From Nitrososphaerota archaeon (lineage in GTDB: Archaea; Thermoproteota; Nitrososphaeria; Nitrososphaerales; JACPRH01), in the NCBI GenBank assembly GCA_016190055.1, contig JACPRH010000041.1:23437-87436 (forward strand): a stretch of 64,000 nt of DNA, read 5' to 3'. The translations under genes and the position numbers were made by a program. This document shows positions 50,497 to 58,503 of this stretch, piece after piece (within the stretch, counting starts at the first letter, position 1; each line of letters opens with the position of its first letter). The notes under the pieces were generated by a model, which saw nothing but the letters and a program-made list of their open reading frames with translations, had not been told where the DNA came from and did no database searches.

Positions 50497-50510
50497 CTGG
50501 CTGGCCCACT
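50497..50510 (+). repeat. attR: copy of the tRNA-Val 3' end
   Basis: CTGGCTGGCCCACT, identical to 24332-24345. No tRNA structure surrounds it, so it is the attachment duplicate. Confidence 0.88.
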
Positions 50511-50576
50511 ACACTAATATTATTTGAGTAGTTGTAGTTAATTGCGCATTTAGTTGGGGTGCACACAAGTTTTAGG

Positions 50577-52256
50577 TTATGCTACTGGTGAGCTTTCCTC
50601 ATAATATTCGTCTTTGCTTAGGGCGATTTCCTTTAGGAAGAATGTTCCTATGAGCGCTGCGAACATAAGAATAAAGCCGACTGTAAAGAGTTGACTGATA
50701 CCGGAAGCAAGAGACTGCCTGACAGACTCGATGAACTGGCTGTACAGTGCTTGGCCATTTGCGCCTAGCTGCAAGAAGTAATGCTGAATACCTTTCTGCG
50801 CCTCTGCGCTTATGAGTGTCTGTGGGTCTGTGAATGCTTGCTGCGACTCTGGCGGTAAACGGCTTATCTGCTGCTGAAGCTTAGTACCAATACTATTCTG
50901 CATATCCGCTGAGAACTTGTTAACGAGCACAGTGCTGAGAATAGGTGCTGTGATTACTCCGCCGAGAGAACGGGCTAGCTGCTGAGTAGCGTTCACCGCT
51001 CCCATCATGGAGTAGGGAAAAGCGTTCTGTACCGCAATGTTAAGCGTCGGCATAAGCATACCTATACCTATTCCTGCAATCACCATGTTTCGCATCAACT
51101 CGTTACTGCTGGTGTTGACCCCCATCTGAGCGAGCAGATACACCCCGACAACCATTATTGCTGCTGCAACGATAGCCTGTATCTTGTATCGGCCTGTGCG
51201 GCTGATTAACTGTCCACCCACTATGCTGCCTATAATGAAGCTCAGCATCATTGGTGTAAGAATCAAGCCGGACTCCTGCGCCGTATTGCCCATAACACCC
51301 TGTACGAACATTGGCAGAAAGATAATTGTGCCAAACATCCCCATCGAAAGCAGAAGCGCAACAATGAAAGAAACAGTAAAAATCTGGTTCCTAAATAGAT
51401 TCGAACTCAGCAACGGATCAGGCACGCGAGACTCTACCCACCCGAAGAGTGCAAGAAGCCCGGCGCCGGCGGCTAGGAGACTTACAATCTGTGGAGAGAA
51501 CCATCCGTACTCATTGCCGCCAAGAGTAAATGCTAAAAGGGTTGAGAGCAACCCCCCAGTTAAGGTTGCGCTCCCAGCCCAATCCACATGCACCTTCTTG
51601 TCAACATGAACCCGCGGCAACGCATACACAGCTGCGATCAAGGCGGCCGATGCAACAGGGAGATTGATATAGAAGACCCAGCGCCAGTTTAAGCTATCCG
51701 TAATCCAGCCTCCCAGCGAAGGACCGATGATGCTGGCTATTCCGAAGGTGGACAGGATAATGCCCATCCAGCGACTTCGTTCCCGTGGATTGAATAGGTC
51801 CCCAATTGTAACTAGAGGCATACTCATCATAGCCCCCGCACCCAGCCCCTGCACAGCGCGTGCTGCAATGAGATACCAAATATCCTGAGCAAGGCCAGAG
51901 AAGACGGAGCCGACCATGAACAGCCCAAGTCCAATAACGTAGAACGGCCTACGCCCATAGATATCGGAAAGCTTCCCATAAATCGGCACCGTAACCGTAG
52001 ATGCCAACATATAGGCGGTGAAGACCCACCCGTAAACCGAGAAGCCCTTCAACTCACTAATAATCACAGGCATCGCTGTCGAAACAACAGTCTGATCTAA
52101 TGAGGAGAAAAACATCGTCAACATAACCACGCCTAAAGCCCACCAGCGCCGCGAACCAGTTACACGATTCGTGCTCTGCAGATCGTTAGCGGTTTCTACA
52201 GTAGCGGCAGAAGAGTCAACGCTACCTCTAGCATTCGAGGATTTACCATTACTCAA
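50577..52256 (-). CDS. MFS drug/proton antiporter (DHA2, EmrB/QacA type, 14 helices)
   Basis: The protein has 559 residues. Typical motifs: LDQTVVSTAMPVI in helix 1, the motif A loop GKLSDIYGRRPFYV, RAVQGLGAGAMMSM, and antiporter motif C-like GPSLGGWI. It exports hydrophobic compounds using the proton gradient. An insertion near residues 455-510 (Gln-rich, outside) before the last helix is usual for this group. First gene outside the element on the right; its end is 66 bp from attR. Confidence 0.92.
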   Translation of the reverse strand: MSNGKSSNARGSVDSSAATVETANDLQSTNRVTGSRRWWALGVVMLTMFFSSLDQTVVSTAMPVIISELKGFSVYGWVFTAYMLASTVTVPIYGKLSDIYGRRPFYVIGLGLFMVGSVFSGLAQDIWYLIAARAVQGLGAGAMMSMPLVTIGDLFNPRERSRWMGIILSTFGIASIIGPSLGGWITDSLNWRWVFYINLPVASAALIAAVYALPRVHVDKKVHVDWAGSATLTGGLLSTLLAFTLGGNEYGWFSPQIVSLLAAGAGLLALFGWVESRVPDPLLSSNLFRNQIFTVSFIVALLLSMGMFGTIIFLPMFVQGVMGNTAQESGLILTPMMLSFIIGSIVGGQLISRTGRYKIQAIVAAAIMVVGVYLLAQMGVNTSSNELMRNMVIAGIGIGMLMPTLNIAVQNAFPYSMMGAVNATQQLARSLGGVITAPILSTVLVNKFSADMQNSIGTKLQQQISRLPPESQQAFTDPQTLISAEAQKGIQHYFLQLGANGQALYSQFIESVRQSLASGISQLFTVGFILMFAALIGTFFLKEIALSKDEYYEESSPVA

Positions 52257-52465
52257 TACTTCTCACCTAAACCAAATCTAACAGGGGCCTTCCTTCTTTC
52301 CCTACAACACAGGAGATCCCGCGGAGTTCAGGGCAGCCAAACACCGCGTTAAACATCAGTTAGGCTCCACAACTTACCGCGAAATCCGCCAGTATAAAAA
52401 CAGCGAAGAACAAGACTTATTCTCTTACGTAACAATAGCTTGAGAAAAGATTGTATGACTGATTC

Positions 52466-52945
52466 CTACTTCATTACAGCTTTGACGAGCCTCTGATGCT
52501 CCTCTTCTGTAACCCAGTCAACTCGCAGATAGTCAACTATATCCTCACGACTCAACCCCATATCTAATGCCTCTTCGACGGTCAACCGGTACGCTTCAAT
52601 TTCGGTAGGTCGATCCACGTAGCTGAACCTAGCATCAAACAGCTCCTTACCCTCAGAGAGCTGCTTGACATGAATCAGCTCATGAACTACATCCAAATGC
52701 ATTGTCTGCATATCATTCTCCCTAAGATAATCCTCGTTAATGTTGATTTCACCATTCTCCTCGTTCACCCAAATTATCCACGGATGCCGGTTGATGTTAA
52801 CGAGAGTCTCATTCAACACTTTCTTTAATTCTTCACCGAAAACTCTCTGCAGAACCATTGATGTCTCAAGGCCCTTAAAGACCATGCTTAACCTGTATAC
52901 ACCCACACCAACCTTGTTCACCCGAAACCACTGCATCCTACTCAA
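52466..52945 (-). CDS. Small zincin-like protein (HELIH)
   Basis: The protein has 159 residues. HELIH at residues 88-92 (HLDVVHELIHVKQLSEGKEL) is the HExxH zinc motif, and E in PTEIEAYRLTVEEA (about residue 113) could be the third ligand. No signal peptide, so cytosolic. It may be a small peptidase with an unknown target. It is divergent from the solute-binding protein gene. Confidence 0.7.
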   Translation of the reverse strand: MSRMQWFRVNKVGVGVYRLSMVFKGLETSMVLQRVFGEELKKVLNETLVNINRHPWIIWVNEENGEININEDYLRENDMQTMHLDVVHELIHVKQLSEGKELFDARFSYVDRPTEIEAYRLTVEEALDMGLSREDIVDYLRVDWVTEEEHQRLVKAVMK

Positions 52946-53071
52946 CCTCCGGCCTCTCTCCTCCTATCTACCAATACTCAGATATAGAAGATATGCAACC
53001 ATATTTTTCAACGTTCCCTAACCAGCAGTTCGATACCTTTATCTCTACAGGATTTTTGATATGTACACATA

Positions 53072-54574
53072 ATGAGTGCTTCAAGACGACGCTTTCTGAA
53101 GTATGCGGCTGCTGCAGCAGTCGCCGGTGCAGCTACAACTCTGGGAAGCCAATACCTACTTCCAACGCCAGGGTCTGGTCCATCAACATATACTCCGAAC
53201 TCTACATCAACTACAACTCGCAACACTACCGACAAGAGGTATCGACCGCCTGAATACCTCGACTTCATGAATTGGCTCAAAGGTGTGTCAAAACCCTACG
53301 CAGGTAAGCGGATTGTCGCTGCTCTGGAACTTGAAGCGGCGCCCCTCGCTTTACAGAAACTAGATCCGGAATACCTCAGCTACAGCGGAACATATGTTGG
53401 TTACGAGCTGAGCCCCTTCATACAGAATCTAGTAAACACGACGCTTGCAATAAGCACAAGAGCACCCACCTACGATATTATGAATGTAGATGGCTCAAAC
53501 CTAGCGACCTTTGCGCAACACCTGATCCCCCCACAGGAGCTGGCCCAAAAATACCCGAATCTCACATACCCGAATCTCGATATGAACGGATTCGCCGGCG
53601 CTGGCGTAGCGTTCTCAGGCAAATACCCGCAGGATCTAATATTTCCACCTTACAACAAGGAGCTTGGTGGTTCTCTCTTTGAGTTTCCACAAGATATGCC
53701 TGTGATGCTCCGCTTCTACCGTAAAGATCTCTTCGATAAGGAAGGGATTACTCCGGGAAAAACTTGGGATGAGTATCTTGAAGATCTCAAGATGTTTGAC
53801 GACCCAAATAAAGGCATCTTCGGCGGCGGCAGCATGACTCTCTCCCATCCTTCGATCATCTTCGAATATCTGAACCATCTACACAGCTTCGGCGGCAAAA
53901 TCTGGGAGCTAGATGATAAAGGGCTTCGTTGCACACTTAACACACCTGAAGCAGTCGCGGCGCTAGAGAACTTTATTCGGCTCAAAAATTACTCTGACCC
54001 AGCTTCAGCCTCATCAACATGGGCTGAGCTCGGCATCCTCATGGCGGTAGGCCGAGTCGCCAACGCGATTCAATGGGCTGACTACGCCTCGGTCGTAAAC
54101 AACCCTGTTCAATCGTTGACCGCCGGAAAATGGGATTACACGATCAACCCATCTGGCCCGTCAGGCTCCTTCTCAACCTTTGGAGGCGCAGGTGTAGGTA
54201 TTTCACGATATTCACGCAATCCAGAGGCTGCGTGGTTGTGGCTTCAATGGGCTACTGCATTTGGAACACAGATAGTTACGCTTCAAGACCCAATACACTA
54301 CTCTACACCCACAAGGTCGAAGGTCTACGACGACCCTACAGTTCAGGCAGACGTCAAATCGGGACGCCTCAAATATCTAAAGGTGACTCAAGACATTCTT
54401 GCCTCTAATAAGGTGGCCACGCTAATCACCTTCCCAGCTTGGCAGCTAGCCCGGGTTCAGATTGGAGATGTTCTCTCACGCTGCTGGAACGGAGGTCTCA
54501 CACCCCGCGACGCCTTGAAGCTAGGGCAAGAAAATATCGACAAAATACAGGGAGGACCTGTTTTCAGCTTCTAG
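53072..54574 (+). CDS. Tat-exported extracellular solute-binding protein (family 1)
   Basis: The protein has 500 residues. The N-terminus ASRRRFLKYAAAAAVAGAATTL is a twin-arginine signal. The mature protein has the bilobed binding-protein pattern (PVMLRFYRKDLFDKEGI, PGKTWDEYLEDLKMF, AVAALENFIRL, GGAGVGISRYSRNPEAAWLWLQW), typical for sugar ABC transporters. The permeases are not next to it. The following gene starts 11 bp later, so its partner is probably the small anchored protein. Confidence 0.85.
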   Translation: MSASRRRFLKYAAAAAVAGAATTLGSQYLLPTPGSGPSTYTPNSTSTTTRNTTDKRYRPPEYLDFMNWLKGVSKPYAGKRIVAALELEAAPLALQKLDPEYLSYSGTYVGYELSPFIQNLVNTTLAISTRAPTYDIMNVDGSNLATFAQHLIPPQELAQKYPNLTYPNLDMNGFAGAGVAFSGKYPQDLIFPPYNKELGGSLFEFPQDMPVMLRFYRKDLFDKEGITPGKTWDEYLEDLKMFDDPNKGIFGGGSMTLSHPSIIFEYLNHLHSFGGKIWELDDKGLRCTLNTPEAVAALENFIRLKNYSDPASASSTWAELGILMAVGRVANAIQWADYASVVNNPVQSLTAGKWDYTINPSGPSGSFSTFGGAGVGISRYSRNPEAAWLWLQWATAFGTQIVTLQDPIHYSTPTRSKVYDDPTVQADVKSGRLKYLKVTQDILASNKVATLITFPAWQLARVQIGDVLSRCWNGGLTPRDALKLGQENIDKIQGGPVFSF

Positions 54575-54585
54575 GTGATAAAGAT

Positions 54586-55275
54586 ATGAGAAAGCAGATA
54601 CTACTTGTCTCCGCGCTTTGCAGCATAATCGTTCTATCCTCTCTAATGGTTCCTAGTATACCTCGGGCTTCAGCATACAGCAAGAGCTGGAATAAGGACT
54701 TCGTGGAATCCTCAGGAAAGAGCAACTATACTTTAACCCTCAACTCACCTGATGTTGTGCAGAGCGGTTCTAACTGGACGCTAACCACAACACTCAACAT
54801 TGACTACATGGATAGGTACAAAACCTTCCTCTTCTACTCCACCATACTCATCACAATCGAGACACCGGATGGGCATCAGGTGAAAAAATCACTGGTTTTC
54901 GGCCACTACCCAATAGGCGAATTTCCCGAACGAATCTACCCCGGAGGCCGCTGGGGACCAAACAATATCACAATCGATCTTTCACAAGAAGGCAAAGACC
55001 TAAACCCTTCACCCGGCCGAACTAACGAAGCAAAAATCTACATAACAGCAAGCGTAGCTGAGTTCCTCTTCCAACCGTTCCGCGCCGAACAGCTACCCCA
55101 AACAACCTACCAGACATTCTCAATGGATGCTGGAACCGTGCAAATAGTAAGCCAAGGCGGTGCAGAATCAAACCTCCTCCCCTACGTGCTAGGCGCCGCG
55201 GTTGCCGTAGTTGTTTTCGCCGGATTAATAGTAAGTTCACGCTTCACCGGCCGAAAAACTAAGCAAACTAGCTGA
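54586..55275 (+). CDS. Secreted, membrane-anchored protein after the binding protein
   Basis: The ATG at 54586 gives 229 residues with a signal peptide (QILLVSALCSIIVLSSLMVPSIPRASA), a beta-rich domain (about 30-195) and a C-terminal helix (LPYVLGAAVAVVVFAGLIV) with a basic end. A longer frame to 54439 overlaps the binding protein and lacks a signal at its start. Function unknown; it may assist substrate binding at the membrane. Confidence 0.65.
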   Translation: MRKQILLVSALCSIIVLSSLMVPSIPRASAYSKSWNKDFVESSGKSNYTLTLNSPDVVQSGSNWTLTTTLNIDYMDRYKTFLFYSTILITIETPDGHQVKKSLVFGHYPIGEFPERIYPGGRWGPNNITIDLSQEGKDLNPSPGRTNEAKIYITASVAEFLFQPFRAEQLPQTTYQTFSMDAGTVQIVSQGGAESNLLPYVLGAAVAVVVFAGLIVSSRFTGRKTKQTS

Positions 55276-55492
55276 TTCACGTCACATTAAATTGCTAAGC
55301 GCAGAATCATTAATTACGGGAATCATAGGTTCTACTGAGAAGTAACCTGTGCTACGGCCACGTCAGACATAGTTGATACAGGGGTCACAGCAGTGATTGT
55401 GACGCTGAGGCGGTGACAGTAACAGTATTACATGATACTTAGGAGGATGATCTTTCGTTTTTCTTTTACTGTTTTTTACTGCTAAAGAAAGC

Positions 55493-55505
55493 CTTATAAA
55501 ATATA
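55493..55505 (+). promoter_or_regulatory. TATA box for the quinoprotein cluster
   Basis: CTTATAAAATATA is centred about 25-28 bp before the in-frame GTG codons at 55518 and 55524, so the mRNA is probably leaderless and translation may start at 55524. Confidence 0.55.
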
Positions 55506-55517
55506 TGACATATTTCG

Positions 55518-57296
55518 GTGACTGTGATATCCAAGTCTTTCTCGACTCTTCTTATCTGCATGCTTCTACTCGTCTTCGTGGTTCCACCCGCCTCGATGCA
55601 GCAGAACACTACAGGTTACAGCTGGCTTCATCCAGGTTTTGATGATGCAGCAACCTACTTTAACCCGCAAAACGCGTTGAACAAGGACAATTTAGCCTAC
55701 GTTAATCAGGACTGGATGTCTTCTCTTAGTAACGAGCCGCGTATCTATGGAAATGAAACTGCTCGCACAACCAGCTCACTTTTAGATATAAACGGTCTAC
55801 TTTACTTCATAGACCGCTCCCAAATCGTGTTAGCTCTGGACTCTAAGGATGCTCGTCTAATCTGGAGCCAGCAGCTCACCGTCGCAGATCCTAATCATTT
55901 CGGTATCGAAAACGTCTTTGTCCATAACCGTTTAATCAACTATTTTGATAAGACGATTTGGCTAATCGACCTAGACTGCTCCCTAAAAGGTTACAGCGCA
56001 TCTAACGGCGCAATTCAGGTCAACATTTCCCCAAGCGTCCTCTGCGGCGATAACCCTGCAGGCACAGCTCTCCACGATACACCGCATAGAGAGCTATCCG
56101 CCCCTGTTTTCTACGAGAAGGGACGAATAATTGTAGTAGCCCCTTCAGGTTTTGAAACCAAAGACCGCGCATCAGCCTATGTTCTTGGCATCAATCTTGA
56201 TACACAGCAGGTAGCCTGGAAAACCTCCTTAACAGAAAACCCACAGGAGAACCTGAAACTAGGCGTGGGACCTTGGGCTGTAGATCAGGTTAAAGGCGTT
56301 GTCTACATAGGCACCGGCTCACCCATACCTGAGTGGAACGCTTCTAAGCGATCTGGCGCCAACCTTTACAGCGACTCAATCTTAGCGCTGGACGCAGCAA
56401 CCGGCAAAATCCTGTGGAACTTCCAAGCTACACCCCACGATCTCAACGGATACGGCTGCACCGGCAACACCGTGCTAGGCGAACGTGACGGCAAGAAGGT
56501 CGTCTACGCAGCCTGCAGAAACGGATACCTTTACGCTCTAGACGCTGACAACGGAAAACCGATCTGGACCTTCGATCCCCCAGCAGTAAAACGTCTGAAC
56601 AGTGACAATAACGACCCAAGCAAGCCTTGGTTAAACTACCCCTCCAAAGATGCTACCATCCAGTGCCCCGGAGTATACGGCGCCGTCTCGTCAAACATAG
56701 TCTTGGCTTACGGCAACATCTACATCTCAACCTTCAACCGATGCAGCAAAATCGACGTCGCACCAGTATCTAACATAGGCGATACAGGAGTAAAGAACGT
56801 AACACTTCTAGAAGACCCTGTAGGACCGGTTAACTCAACCCTCTACAGCGTCGACGCAGCCACAGGAAAGGCAAAGTGGAGCATACCTTTCATCAACGGC
56901 ACCGCGTTGAAGGGCGGGCTAACAGTCAGCGGAGGAGTATTATACCTACCATCACCTGACGGTCACCTCTACGCATACGATGCCGCCAGCGGCTCACAAG
57001 TATGGAGCAGATCCTTCGGCACATTAGGATTAGCAATTCCACCTGTAATCGGAGCTACTGCTCACGGGAACTGGACTCTTATACAGGTCGTAGCCGGCAC
57101 ACCGTCACTGGACTTCACAATCGAGCAGCACTCAGGCTTCCTCTTCATGTTCATTCTACCTCAGAATCTGGTCACAACGACCGCCACATCAACAGAAACA
57201 AACCCCATTTCAGACATGATAATCTATGCCGTAGTTGCAGTAGCAATACTCTTATTAGTTACCACAATCATTTTCTTCTTGAGAAGGCGTCGTTAG
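55518..57296 (+). CDS. PQQ-type quinoprotein dehydrogenase, membrane-anchored (first copy)
   Basis: The protein has 592 residues. A signal (STLLICMLLLVFVVPPAS) precedes an eight-bladed propeller with the W-motifs ILALDAATGKILWNF, LYALDADNGKPIWTF, YSVDAATGKAKWSI and LYAYDAASGSQVWSRS. DCSLKGY and cysteines (CGDNPAG, YGCTGNT, AACRNG) are conserved-type features. A Thr-rich linker and a C-terminal helix (IYAVVAVAILLLVTTIIFFL) with RRRR anchor it outside the membrane. It probably oxidises an alcohol or sugar using PQQ. Substrate unknown. Confidence 0.82.
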   Translation: MTVISKSFSTLLICMLLLVFVVPPASMQQNTTGYSWLHPGFDDAATYFNPQNALNKDNLAYVNQDWMSSLSNEPRIYGNETARTTSSLLDINGLLYFIDRSQIVLALDSKDARLIWSQQLTVADPNHFGIENVFVHNRLINYFDKTIWLIDLDCSLKGYSASNGAIQVNISPSVLCGDNPAGTALHDTPHRELSAPVFYEKGRIIVVAPSGFETKDRASAYVLGINLDTQQVAWKTSLTENPQENLKLGVGPWAVDQVKGVVYIGTGSPIPEWNASKRSGANLYSDSILALDAATGKILWNFQATPHDLNGYGCTGNTVLGERDGKKVVYAACRNGYLYALDADNGKPIWTFDPPAVKRLNSDNNDPSKPWLNYPSKDATIQCPGVYGAVSSNIVLAYGNIYISTFNRCSKIDVAPVSNIGDTGVKNVTLLEDPVGPVNSTLYSVDAATGKAKWSIPFINGTALKGGLTVSGGVLYLPSPDGHLYAYDAASGSQVWSRSFGTLGLAIPPVIGATAHGNWTLIQVVAGTPSLDFTIEQHSGFLFMFILPQNLVTTTATSTETNPISDMIIYAVVAVAILLLVTTIIFFLRRRR

Positions 57297-57297
57297 A

Positions 57298-57636
57298 TTG
57301 ATCAAGAAGAAACTTCTGATCGTGGCCGCGACCTTAACAGTCCTCATCATAGGCGTAAGTATCTCAGTCTACGCAACAAGCAACACAAGTAGAGGCGTAT
57401 CTGCTCGTCTCCCCAATGCACCCGAATACGTCTGTACAGAAGGCATGCCTCAATCTGAATGCGCTCAGCTGATCCTCACTTGCGGTAACGGTGTAATTGA
57501 TCCTGGTGAAGACTGTAACAACTGTGCCTTTGATGCAGGATGCGCATCTGGACTGGTCTGCGGCAACATAAGTGGTGGCCAAGAGTTTACTTGCCATTAT
57601 CCGGCAGGTTTATGTCTAGCCGGACCCGCAGGGTAA
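57298..57636 (+). CDS. Small secreted Cys-rich protein
   Basis: The protein has 112 residues. A signal peptide (LLIVAATLTVLIIGVSISVYA) precedes a Cys-rich domain containing CGNGVIDPGEDCNNC, with about 11 cysteines. This CGNG..dpGE.C pattern occurs in disulfide-rich extracellular repeats. It starts 1 bp after the quinoprotein stop, and may bind or assist it. Confidence 0.7.
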   Translation: MIKKKLLIVAATLTVLIIGVSISVYATSNTSRGVSARLPNAPEYVCTEGMPQSECAQLILTCGNGVIDPGEDCNNCAFDAGCASGLVCGNISGGQEFTCHYPAGLCLAGPAG

Positions 57637-57653
57637 AGCGTGATAATACAGTG

Positions 57654-58358
57654 ATGTTGAAGAAGCTTGGCATACCCGTAGCAATAGCCATCTTTGTCCT
57701 CTCCTCAATTACAGCTTGGGGACTGGCACCCGGTAACCCGGATATCTACGTTCAAGCAGACTCTGCCTCAAAGGATGTCTCTGCAGGCGGATCCGCAGTC
57801 TTCACAATTTCCATCATCTCGCAGGAAGGCTTTGAAGATCAAGTCAAAGTGAGTGTCGCCGATGCTCCAGCCGGAGTAACGGTTACCTTCGACCCGAACC
57901 CAGTTAGTGTTCCCGCCTACGCTCAAGGTGATGTAAAAATGACCGTGACCGCTGACGCAGGCGCGGCAGCTGGAGCTGTAAAATTATCAGTTGTAAGTCA
58001 GGGTGTCACAAAAACAGATGTTAAACAGACAACTCTAGTGACTGTCAACATCGGCGGCGGAGGTGCCCCACCTGTCAAGACTAACACAACATCAACATCA
58101 TCAACCAGCACTACCTCCACAACCGTTGCGAACGGTACAAACCCCGTATCAACAACAACTGTGCTCAGTACAACTTCAGTGGTAAGCACTGTAACACAGA
58201 CAACAACCGAGGTAATCACAACCCGAACCTCTGCACTTAGCACAAAGACAGCTGTAACCGACTTCGCTCAGGCCTCAGATCTTACATTACCCGTAGCTGC
58301 GTTGGTCATCGTTGTGGCTCTGCTAGCTGTAGCCGCATTCGCCCTACGCAGGCGCTGA
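57654..58358 (+). CDS. Secreted anchored protein with Ig-like domain
   Basis: I use the ATG at 57654 (234 residues), which gives a clean signal peptide (LGIPVAIAIFVLSSITAWGLA). An Ig-like domain (about 28-125; VSAGGSAVFTISIISQEGFEDQVKVSV) is followed by a Thr/Ser stalk (SSTSTTSTTVANG and on) and a C-terminal helix with a basic end (VAALVIVVALLAVAAFALRRR). Third gene of the quinoprotein cluster; role unknown. Confidence 0.7.
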   Translation: MLKKLGIPVAIAIFVLSSITAWGLAPGNPDIYVQADSASKDVSAGGSAVFTISIISQEGFEDQVKVSVADAPAGVTVTFDPNPVSVPAYAQGDVKMTVTADAGAAAGAVKLSVVSQGVTKTDVKQTTLVTVNIGGGGAPPVKTNTTSTSSTSTTSTTVANGTNPVSTTTVLSTTSVVSTVTQTTTEVITTRTSALSTKTAVTDFAQASDLTLPVAALVIVVALLAVAAFALRRR

Positions 58359-58380
58359 CCTAAGTCTACCCAAACGATCA

Positions 58381-58414
58381 GGACGGAACTCTCCGTGTGG
58401 GAGGATTTCCGTCC
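58381..58414. terminator. Inverted repeat, terminator candidate
   Basis: GGACGGAA...TTCCGTCC (8-bp arms, 18-nt loop) sits 22 bp after the preceding stop and is followed by T-rich DNA (GTTTTACAGAGATTTTT). Confidence 0.4.
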
Positions 58415-58503
58415 CCTACTACTGTTTTACAGAGATTTTTGATTAATATTAAATGAGGACTCGCTGGGCGCGCTCAGTTTAATGAGGTAAGCTTATACCT
58501 ATC

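Larger units (their letters stand above)
24332..50510. mobile_element. About 26.2-kb integrated plasmid or provirus in tRNA-Val
   Basis: The ends are 14-bp direct repeats CTGGCTGGCCCACT at 24332-24345 (tRNA 3' end) and 50497-50510. Just inside the right end is an intact tyrosine integrase. The cargo includes PrimPol, SF3 helicase, ParB, many small zinc-finger and winged-helix proteins, virion- or surface-like proteins, and defence-like cassettes. The integrase is not split by integration, unlike SSV-type elements. No conjugation or packaging ATPase is visible. Confidence 0.9.

Noticed and set aside
52268..52443. Open frame of about 58 codons between the MFS and HELIH genes
   Set aside because: No start codon, and a stretch this long is not unlikely by chance.
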